A model generated the notes under the pieces. That model worked only from the letters and a program-made list of their open reading frames with translations. It did not search any database and was not told where the DNA came from. A stretch of 64,000 bases of DNA from the NCBI GenBank assembly GCA_019054805.1, contig JAHQIY010000004.1, forward strand, positions 8,068,501 through 8,132,500, given 5' to 3'. The translations under genes were made by a program, and so were the position numbers. Origin of the DNA: Brachionus manjavacas. Its lineage: Eukaryota; Rotifera; Eurotatoria; Ploima; Brachionidae. Within the stretch, counting starts at the first letter, position 1. Each line of letters begins with the position of its first letter. Positions 37,401-49,400 of the stretch are shown here, one piece after another.

Positions 37401-40400
37401 TAGACCGATTCGATGACTGTCTTGGACTGTTCAAGAAAAACGAGCTGTTTTTTGGAATCAAAGGGCATTTTGGCCGTGGTTCCGATCACATTGACTACCA
37501 AGCTTTCGAAATACTGCGAAAACTCCGTGACCAAATGGGCAAGTTTGTCCGGCTCGCACTTGCCCGCCTGACTCACCTGCTCGACCAGCTCCAACATTTG
37601 ATTGGCACATGTCAACGCATGCTCTTGGTAAATCTGTTCTGATTTAAGATTGGCCTGCTCGGACAACTGCAAAGTTTGATTCATGTTCACCGACAGCAGC
37701 ACACTGTCCAAATGCTTGACACACTTGTCCAACACATCCAAGGCTTGCTCGCACTCGAGCTTTGCCGGCGCTTTTTCTCTAATACCAGTTGCCAGACGCT
37801 TTATCGAGTCCGATATTACTTTGCTATTGCTGGAAAAAATGAGCCACTGGTGTGGATCCTTGTTGTTTAGAATCAAATTTTTGGCACCGTGCACCAAATT
37901 GAGAGCCGATGACAACAAAGTCCTGGTACTGTCCAATATGGGCTTTTGATTCTGCATGCCAGTTTGACTAATGACAGCAGGTACGCCACTAAACTCAGGC
38001 GACAAGGCGTACTGACACAAATTGTCCACCGACTCTAGCAATGGTCTGACCAAATTTTTGTAGCTCTCCTCGCTGAACTCGTAGCCAATTTCCATTGATT
38101 TTATTGACTTGACAAAAAAAGCTGTCGCATTGGCCACTTGTTTGGCCGATTGGACAAAGTGTCGCTTGGCAATGATGTTGTTTGTCCGACTCGAGGCTAT
38201 TTGGCTTGTGTTGCACAGCGCGGCAGTGTTGTGCGCTATTTGTGTGGCCGCTTGTATCAGTTGCTTTTGCTCGTCAGTGCCAATACACTGACCAGTGAGT
38301 ATCTGAAGGCCCGAGCAAGTGTCCTGTATTTTTTGTGAGTACATTATAAATTGACTTGTATCCAGAATAGGCATTTTGCCAGGCTTTGACTCACAGTCCG
38401 ACAGGCCTATTAAATAGGCCGAGTGGACGGCAGCCTCGACCAAGCCGATCAAACAAAAACTAGTGTCCCTAATGAATTTGTTGAACATGTCCAAATTTTG
38501 TGATTTACAACTGTTGGCAACGCCTGTGACCGACTCGCCAAGAAGTCGTGAGTGCTCGATTATGTTGTCCAAACAGTCGTAGTAGGAGACCAGTGTGGTC
38601 GAGCTCATGGGGTCGGTGATCACTTCGCCCAACAGATTCATAGTGGTAATTATATTTCTCACTGTGTTATCACACTCTTTTTCTGTGATATTATCACTGT
38701 TTTGTGTGCAAATATCAACTATGGTGTTAATACTCTGTGTGACTTGCTTGATTGCATAGAGCAGTTGTTGGCGACTTGTGAGAGCATTCGGATCGGCCAG
38801 TACCGACTTAGCCGAATGAAGAAGTTTATTCGAGTTTGAGTAGAGTTCGCGCAGATTTTTTACCACCGGCTCGGCAGACTGGAAACCAGCGGCTATTGAC
38901 AAACTCGACTGGACAAACGAGTCAAACGAATGGGTGAATTCTGCTGTTGATTGATTCAGATTTTGCGAGGAGAACTTGCTGTCCAGACAAATTTGGTTGC
39001 TTGCTTGGTTGAGTTTGAGCGCGATCTGGTTCAGCTCGGACTGGTATTGGAAGAGATTGTGGGCGCTAATTGGCGACAACTTCAGACTCGAAGAGTACAA
39101 AATGCTCGAGTATTCGGCCAAAGAGCTAATTACGTCATCAATATCCTTTTGGCCAGGTAGACAATTGACGCATTCGTAGAGGGACTGGGCGATTTGTCGC
39201 GCAATCTGAATCAGTCTTTGCTGATTTTGTACTGAGTCCGAAGTGTTGAGGAGGGCGAATCGGGACTCGTTGACCAGTGTGATCGACTGGTCGAGCACAA
39301 TATGAGCTGATTCGATTAATTTTTCCTGGTAAGTTCGATTGTTCGAACAAGCGCTAATTGCTCGGATCGAGCTTGTAAACGAGCGTAGTGAGTTCAGGGT
39401 CTCTTTGGCAGCGATGCCGGTGTAGACTTCGTTGCCCTGAGCGGCTGCGGTCAGCATTTGTGCCATGGAAAGACCGACTGTTTTGGACAAGGCGGCCAAT
39501 TGGGCTTCACAAATTTCCAGGGTTTCGCCCGGCAAAGGTCTCAGACTTTGCCGTAGTGCAGCTTGTTTGATCTCATTCAACTCTTTGGCCAATTGACGTA
39601 TTGAGTCAATCATAGCGTCAGATTCAAATGATCCGCACACTTCCTGAGCCTTAAATTAGCAAAATTTTTACAGCATTTTTTTTCTATTCTTTGGAAAAAG
39701 AATTAACCAAAAATTTTTTTTCTCATTTTCTGAAAAAATTTCAGTGGAAAAAATGTAATCTTCGTTACTAGTACCTTACACGACTTTTGAAAGTTATAAG
39801 CTTAGCACTGGGGAATTGCTTCAAAAATTATAGCACCTTTAAAGAGTGAATATTAAAAGGAATATTTAGCTCTAAAAATTGACCGTAGAATCAATGTGAC
39901 ATTTTATTTATAAAAAAAAAAGAAAAGAAAAATGCATTGATTCAATTAAAAGTTAAAGAAAAATTTATTCAAAATCTATTTTTCTGTCTTTTTCAACTCT
40001 CCAACATTCAAATCAATAATACCTGTCTAATCTTATAAAGCTTTTTTATATCTATTCTATTTATTATTTTATTTAAGATTTTATTTTCCAAAAAAATTAT
40101 TTAAACTAATTTAAAATAATTTAATCTAAAATAAATGTTAGGAGTTTAAGTTTAATGATTAAATCCGAAATTTCATTTTAGACTTAAGAAAAGAAGTTCG
40201 GCTTAAAATACTGGGTTTATTTAAATAATTTTTAGCTTAAAAAAGTCAAATCGTTCCGACCTTTGGGTCAAACAAATACAGAAATACATTGAATCAGCAG
40301 TGTTGATTGTTGTTATTGACTATTACATTCACTACGATGATAGAAAATTATCCTGGATAGTCAAAAAATTTTCAAAAAATAGACAGAGAAAGTAGTAAAT

Positions 40401-43400
40401 TTCTATTTTATAATTTAATAATTCAAAAAAGAAGAGAAGAAAGAAAAGTGTTATGTCTCTAAAGTTGTTCTCAATTTATGTTGATAGCCTAATTTAAAAA
40501 AGTTGAGAAAAATAAGAAAGTACAGTCTTAAATTAGATAGTTTTTACATTAAAAAATAAACATTATCTCTTTTGCAAATGATTTTATTCTTTTTAATACC
40601 TCTAATAAGTATTCCATATGATCTAATAAAAATTGTAACTCAAGAATCATAATATTATTATTATTATTATTAGTATTTTTTTTGTTGATTCGAACATAAT
40701 AAGATAAAATAGCATTGAAAAATTTAAATAAAATGAATTAAAATATTTAAATGGACTGACAAAAAAACTACATTTGATGACAAATAAATTAATTGACTAA
40801 TAAAATAATGATTTGAGTGACAAAAATACTTTTTTGACTAATTAATTATTTTTACAATAAATTAATGATTTTGAGGTGACAATAAAGATCAAAATCTTGA
40901 ACTATAGCACCAAAATCGGAAGGAAGTTCCAGACGATTATGACAAACCGAAAAAAATTTAAGCCGTTTGGCCATCAATTAATAAAAATAAAAATTAATAA
41001 AAATTAATAATAATATTTTGTCAGTGCAAAATTATTAAATAGTCATCTCAATATATATATATTTGTCAGAATAGTTTGTTTTTATAGTCAGCTAAAATAG
41101 ATTAAATTAGTCACCACTTTTAGTTATTTTTGTCATATTAAAAAAATTAAATTTGTGACCCCCAAGAAATTGAAGCTGTTTAATTTATGGTTTTAATGTC
41201 ACCAACAAGGATAAAATTAAATTTTTTAATTTTCAAAAAACAGAATCTTTAAAATTATATTTAAACAATTAAATCTTTTACATTAAATCAATATTTTAAA
41301 AAGACGATATTTTATCTACCGTAAATCCTTGCAAATTATCCATGGGTTCTGGTGTGTATAAAATCATAAGCCAAGTACCCAAGATCCGGTTACAACCCTG
41401 TTTTTTTATATTTATAGTCTCATGGAATCAAAAAATTGAAAATATTATACGCTCATGAGCTCATACTACCTAAATCTTTTATAATCCATGACAAAAATTA
41501 CTTTATATGATGTGGTTTATAGATTTAAAAGAAAAATAGAAGACTGTTAAATTAAATCAACTCCGATTCAACAAGAAAGAAGGAGGGATTAAAATTGATT
41601 AATTTTTTGTTTTCCACAAATTAAAATAAAAAATTTTAAATTGCCCTAGGTTTCTTATAAATTTTTTAAATTAAAAAAATATCGAGAAAATAATTTTTTA
41701 CTTATTAACCCATCTAATTTTTAACATGGATTAATTTGCAAGGATTTAGGGTAATTAAATTTTAAAAAATTTTCAAAATAAAAAATTTTTTGCCTACTTT
41801 AACTATGCAAGTTTTAAGTTCATTCAAAGAACTGGTAAGTTGGGTGGAACAATTTCTGAGCTGTATAGCCTTGATCTCATCGGTAATTGTGGGTAGAATC
41901 GATCTGGTTAGTGCTATCATTTTTTGAGTGGGATTAATAAAATCTTCACAAGCATTAATTAATTCAAAATGAGCGCTTTTGGACATTGTGCTAACCATGC
42001 ATCCTCGAATGGCTTGTACAATTTTGGGCACTTGATCAGCCACAATTTTACACTGATTTATCAGTTGATTGTGAGACTGGCAATTTTTAACTGCAGGATT
42101 TTCACTATTCTCCGCATTGACCGTGCATACTTGTATAGCAGCGATTGATTGTGTGGCACATGAAGCAGCTTGTTTGGCGCACATCTCCAAGCGCTTCAAG
42201 GCTTGAAATTGCACATTATCTCCCAAAGCCAGTGATGTGGCATTTTTTAAATCTTCCACCGCTTTTTTCAAACTGTTCTGAAGTTTTTCATCATTAGGGT
42301 TCGATGCACAGCCCTTAGCTGTTTCAACTATCTTACTTGTAGCCTCGGCAAGCAGTTTAGCTGCCAGCAGCAATTTTCGCTGCTGATCATTGCTGCTCTG
42401 AGAGTGAGCTTCTTGCTTAAGCGAGTTAATCAACTCGGTGGTGGCTACGGCTAAATTCTTGGCCTGTCTGATCATTTCGGATGGATTGTGAATGCTTTCA
42501 AATAAGCAATCAGTGACCATGTGAATTTTTTCAACCGATTGGTTTTGACCATGCTGACCTGAATTTATAATCTGTTCATTTGAAGCTCTGACACTGTCCA
42601 GCAATTGAATGACAGCTTCGGTCACATTTTTAGCACAATTTCTTAGCTCTACAAGAACTTGTTCATCTCTACAATTGGCCACAGCCACTTCCATTACCGA
42701 GTCCACATTTCTTGAGACCTGTCTTGCTGCTTCGACAATTTGATCTTGACACTCTTTGCTAGAAATAGTCGACGAACAAACTTTGGTACAAGATACTAGT
42801 TGTGAGGTGCTCAAAGCACATTGGGTAACCATTGATATCACATCATTCACTCCTTGTTGATTTTCGCAATGATTGGCAACATTTTTAGAAGCAATTACCA
42901 ATCCAGCAGTCGAACTGGCAACTAGTTTAGCCAAGCCGATGAACGTTTCTTGTAGTCTAGGCTCATTTGAATCCCCATAGGTCAAATTTTTGACAACCTC
43001 ATTTCCTGCTTCGCCAATTTTTCCCACCGCGCTGAACATATTTTGTCTCGGCTCAGAGCATCCAGGCTCAACGTGCTGTAAAAAATCCGAAAAAGCATTG
43101 CATAGCCTTTTGGCTGCGTCTAAAAGTCTGTCATTTTCGGAAACATTCTGCAAAGCAGATATCATGGCTATGTCTTTTGAAAAATCGCCCAAATTTGAAG
43201 ATATGCAAGACACAGCTGCTCCAACTAAATTCAAATCTGTGTGCTGGACGCCATTAGATGTTAGAGTAACAATCTGGGCAGTGGATGCATTCATTGCCGA
43301 TAGATGTGAGGTGACATTTTGTTTATTGACATCAATCATGTTTGTCTTCCATTGGAGCGAGACCGGATCGGTGCCAATGTCATCCAAGTCCGGATGGTGG

Positions 43401-46400
43401 TCAAGGTTAGATTGAGCATGGGCTATGCTGTTCCTTGCTGTTTGAATTGTGCTAATCAATGGCTGATGCGCTTTCTCGGTTTCGTAATCTGCATGATGAC
43501 TAAAACTGGATGCTTGGCGAACTTGATTAGTGTCAAATTCGGAATTTGCCCGACTGATTGACACAGGAGCATCATTGTTCTCCTGATTCATATTCGGTTT
43601 ATTTATTTGAATTATCGTTGCTCTATATTACAATATATTTAAAAAACTAAAAGCTATTTTTCTAGGTTATGTTACTTTGAAGGCGCTATGACCTCTTCGA
43701 TCATTGGGGATTCCTCTTCAGCATCAAAACCATTATATTCTTTGGATTTTTTCTATATTAAATCAATTTTTTAATTTCAAAAATTAGAAATATTTAGTGT
43801 TTTTATTATTCGATTCTCCCAAAGGTTGAAAACAAAATTGACGAGTTGGTTGTTTTATTAGTCAACCCTTAATCTCGCTTAATTTTTAATATCACATTTT
43901 TAAATTATTGATCAACCTTTCCATCAAAATTTTTCATTCAAAACAATTTAACTCACAAGTTCTCATTTTTTCATCATTATTTGACGGCAATTTAAATTAA
44001 ATTTTTTTAAATGAAATAGATTCTTACTTGAAAAATAAAATTTTTTATCTTTAATGCCATTTTGTATAAATAATTTACAGTTTTAATAAAAGCTTGACTA
44101 TTCAGATTTTAGCTTAAAAATGGGCGAAATTTTTTTATAATTTTTGGACCAACTTTGCTCATTTTATCTTTTTAATTAATTGACTTTTTTAGAGATATTT
44201 TATTAAAAACAATTAACAATGTTTCTGGGTCACATAATCTGCATGATGACTACTAAAACTCTGTTAATTTAATACAAATTTTAACTAATTCAAAATTATA
44301 TTTTAATAAAATGTTGTGAAATTACAAAAATTTTATTTATAAAATATTTTTATGACTTGGTAAACTTGAAGCTTTAGAAAATACGCTTGTTTCTTGTTTA
44401 CAGATAAATTTCCTTTTTTTTATTCGATTTTATTTTTCCAAAAAAAAATTCAAATTTTTATTAAAAAATGATTTTGGTAAATTCTTTTACATGATCTGGT
44501 ATGTTTAATTTCTTCTTAAAAAAGAAAAATTAAGAAATGATTCTAAACTAAACTAAATATTATTTCTATCGTGTTTTTTTGTTAAATTTACAGTGTTATA
44601 TGGTTTAAAATTAAATTTCTTAGGATCTGTATTATTCAAAAAATTATTTAGTTATACGCATTAGGTTCTAAAAAATCAGAAATTGAGTGATAAATTTGGA
44701 CAAAAAATAAAGGTAATTTCTTGTTAAATTTAAATTTGTTTATAAAAATTGTAATTTTTTATCAAATTATTAACAAATTGTTCATTAGAAAATTTTTTTA
44801 TAATAATTTTCTTTATTTAATGACACTTTTCTTCGAATCTTTATTCAAGCATTTCAAAAGCGCTTAAGATAATTAAGTCTTTTGGATTTAAAGTTAAAAA
44901 TATCTAAACAATTAATTAAAATTTTTTTTTAATTTCTCATTAAAAAGCTTAATTTTTGTCGAGTTTTAACAAACAAATGAGCTATTCTTCTAATGACCCA
45001 AATCTGTGCTCAAACAAAATATCCAAAACTATTTTTTAAACGATTTTTTTTGTTAAAACCCATATTTTTAAGTAATATTTACAAAAAATAAAAAAATATT
45101 TTTATACTCACTAATTCAAAATTTGTTTTTATTAAAATATTTAAATGAAAAAAACTTTGTGTATTTTTTGAAAATTATTTTTCATTAATATCTAGAAATA
45201 TTTCTTCCTGTAAAATCAATCGATAATTTTTTTCTAAATTTTTAACTTCATTTAAACTTAAATTAGCGGAAAAAAAATTATTTTTTTATTTTTAAAGGAG
45301 GACAAATTTTTTATTAATAAGAAAAATAAATAAAAAATACCAACCTTTTTGAGTATAATATCAATGTAGCCTGAAATGAGTCTAGCAATGTGTTCACCTT
45401 CAGATGTTTGCATGGAGTAATATTGTTCCTTGTAATGATCGCCGAAGTCCAAAGTGAATGTATTGGGCGAAGCGGCCCATTTTTTGACACACTCAAGAGG
45501 ATACACATTCAAAAACTCCTTGGTTTTTTCGTCCACTCTGATAATGGATTCTTTGGTAATTCCGAGCAAACGAGCTACTAGTTTATTTTTGCCTTTCATT
45601 TTTTCTTTGACCAAAAAAAATGTCACTCCATATGTCTTGAGCGAGCGACAGAGCTGTGTGTATTTAAGCTTGGCTTCTAGCTCGTTTAAACCACCAAGAG
45701 TCTTGTACTCTTGAAGAATTTTTTTCTCAATACCTTTTATCTTTACATACTCTTTGGGAACAAGTTCTTTTAGGCTAAAGATAAAAAAGGTTAGAATTTT
45801 TTTTTTCCTATTCGGACAGGCCTCATGCGTAATTAGTAGCGCAACTTAGGGTTTAGTCTAATTACCAGTAAGTGTCTGAACTTGAGTGATTACACCTAAG
45901 TTTTAAGCAAAGATTTCTGCTTGATTACATTTTAATTTTTTTCTATAAAAATTGGTAAAAGTCTTACTCGAGTCCATGGCCTTTTTTTTGTTCGACATGG
46001 TCTCCATGTTTAATCTGGCATTGAAAGGCAGCAAATTTTATCGCTTCTTCTTCAGTGATCGGATGCGAGCCTTTAAGAATGGCATCTCTACATTGCACAT
46101 AGAGCAAATTCAGCTGAATTGGATCACGTGTGTCGATATTCTTGTCAGAAAAGAAGAATTTACGCTTGAGTATAAGACAGATGGCTTCGTCAATTTTTTG
46201 TTGACGAAGCGTTTTAGAATGATCTAGCCATGCGACTAAAAAAAAATTAAATATTTATTTTTTATAAATTTGGTTAATTAAGTATTACTGTCATCGTCAG
46301 TATGCAGTTTTTTTTTCAATTCCTCCATCTTTTTGTGATCTCTATGAAGCGATCTGTCTTTTTTGATAGTTTGATATTTTTCCTTTTCTATTTCAGGCGA

Positions 46401-49400
46401 GTCGTTTATCAACGAATATTCTTCATAATTAGCTATTCCCAATTGTGAGCAAATATTTATCATTAGCTGGCCCACTGTTTGGCTATCATCGACCAAAAGT
46501 GCTTTGGTCTCTCCATCCAAAATTTTGATGTTTAATTTTCGGAATTTATTGCAATAATCAATTGTATCCTTAAAAAAAAAATAAAAATTTAAAATATTAA
46601 TTTAAGTTAAAAAAATCCAAAAACTTAATGAACTATTGATTTTTTCGTTTAGAAGAGAAAAAATTTCAATTTTAAACCATTGAACCATCTAGCATTATTA
46701 ATTTTTGAAGCTTTAAATTTTGACATAAATAAGGAATTTTGCTAAAAAATTTTTTTGACTGAATTATTTAGAATAGAAAAATATATCAAAAACAGTCAAG
46801 TGAAATGTCAACTGGTAATTAAACAAATTTTTTCCAGTACTACTACTGATCTTAAATTTTTTTAATTATTATCAATGATCAAAAATCTACAAAAATTCAT
46901 TTATCAAAAAAATTCGTAATTTGAGATAAAAAAATCTTATTTTTTGGAGAATTTTTTGTCATGTAAAATCTATTTTTAAAATTTCGTACTTTTTTAAATC
47001 TTTATTCACTTAAATATTCAATGATTTGCTTTATTCGAATTTAAATGATGGAACGTTTTCTTTTTTATGTTGCCTATTTAAAAATTAAACCCAGATAATT
47101 TGTCAATTTTAGCACTTTGTTTTAAGCTCTACTTTATTTCAAGAAAAGAAAGTTTAAAATGAGAATTTCAACAAACTTATTTTGAAATTATTTTACTGTA
47201 AGCAGTAATTTTTAATTCAATGCAAAGTCAAAAATTCAAAAATTTAATTTTAAGAGAAACTAGAAATTAAATGATATAATGAAAAAAAAATTCTCAAAAA
47301 TGTACAAATTTCAAATTAATATTCATATTTAGATATCAGTAATTGGATTTTCAATTATTAAAATCCTTTTTTTGACATTGATTTTAATTAATTTTTGATT
47401 CAGATTTAATTAAAAAAAATACAAAATACTTTAAAGCTTTTAAAAGCTTCTTTCTCAGTAAATCAATGTGTAGTTAGTTAAAACCTTGCTGTTACTTTTT
47501 TACTGATCTAATGTGGTAATAAAATTTATTGTTGCTACACGCAGGTAGAGTTTTAAGAATATAAAGTATTTTTTATTAAAATTTAAAAAGGACTCACAGT
47601 CAAAATGACTTTTTTATCTAAATTTTAACAAATGAATCCTTCAACCTAATGAAACCTATTGTCAAAAAGACCATCTTCCTATTATTTTATTTATTTTTTT
47701 AGAAGTGAAACATTTTTCATTAGGGGTGAAAATTTTTTTAGAAGTGATCGAAATTTGTACATTAAGGGTAAAAAATAATTTTGAAAATTAATTCTTTCTT
47801 TTGATCTTTCCTATTCCATCTAAAATATCTCAAAGAAAAAATGAATTTTGAGTAAAAATGACATGATAAAAAATTTAGACTTATTGAATTAATTCTATCA
47901 GGTTTTGGAAATTTGAAATTTTTGCACTCTGATCTGATCTATTAAAATTTCGATAAAATTTTTTAATTCTTCGATATTTCAAATCCCATGAATCGTTTTT
48001 TTATTTTTTATCTCCCTTTAGCAATAATTACATCATCCAACTTCATGCTTAAGACCTCGAGTCAATACCTTTCCTATTTTTGTTCATTAATTTTATAATA
48101 GCCATATATTCCCAAAGCACAGATTTTTGTTTAAAGATGGTTTATGTGTTGTAAGAAAAAAAAAATTAATAGTGGCATTTACGTTGGGTTAATTGGCAAA
48201 TTTTGAAAAGTTCTATAATTTTGATATTCTTAAAGAAAAAAAAACTTTTTTTTAATCTCTACAAATTTTTCTCACCTTAGTTTTTTAAAATTAAATTTTT
48301 GTCATTCGGTATTTTAAACTGAATTTAGTTCAAATTTAATTGCTTAAATGGCATGGAAGATTTTAATTGTCTTAAATTTTTTGGAATTTTCCTTCTCCAA
48401 TAATCAGAATTTATAGTTTCGTGATCACTTATGTAATCATGTGTCGCCACATATTATGTGATCACAGAATTAATGATCAGTTTTGTTCACGAAATCAGTA
48501 TAAAAATATAATATCATTGGTTTTTAAATACTTAATCTAATTTTGGACAAGATTTTATTTGTTGTGAAATATTTTAAATCTTCTATTATTATTTTGATAA
48601 ATCAGCGATTCCTGTTATCAAACACATAAAGTAACCGTAAAAAAAGATTTAAGCTAATAAATATATATTGAGTCCTAGAACGATCTTTTTAATCTTTAAA
48701 GTATCATAACTAGACTGTCTTAAGTGTTTTTTATTGTTCTTAAGTGTTTATTTGAAAAGTTGTCATGTTCATAACAAACAAAAGAAACGCTAATTTACCA
48801 AGTATCATAGTGATTTTTTTTTAATTTTCTGGACAATTAGTTCAATATTGTTCTTATTTTAAATATCAGAATTTTTGGTTTAAAAATTTTTTAAAAAATT
48901 CTTGTAATCTTTAATCAAATATCGTTCACTTTGAAAAGCATTTTTACTCATTTTTGCCTAAAATTTTACCGTGTTACCCTCAACAATAACCTTTTAAATT
49001 GAATTAGCACACTTTTTTATGCAATAAATTTTTTTAATTTTTATTTGAACTTAAAAAGGATACATTTTTTTTTCGGTTGTGAATGGAATTTTAAACCAGT
49101 TAAGACATGCTTTACTTTTGGAAATATGAACTTTTTTGTAGCTTTCAATTTTTTTTAATAATGAGAATAATTAATACCCTATTGTTTATTTTGTACAGAA
49201 TTGAATTAAATTAAATATTTGATATCAGTTTGAAGCTTTTTGGGGGAAATTTGAAATTTTTCATATCACTATAAAAGACAAACTTTTCATCATTAAAGTT
49301 TAGAAGATAAAATTTAAATTTAAAAAATACTGTACCTTTAAAAGCAATTAAAATTAATTAATTGATTTGAAAAAATTTCAAATTAACTTTTCACCATTAC

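Noticed and set aside
36878-39570. Many short plus-strand ORFs opposite talin exon 8
   Set aside because: Antisense shadows of the talin rod coding sequence, without independent features.
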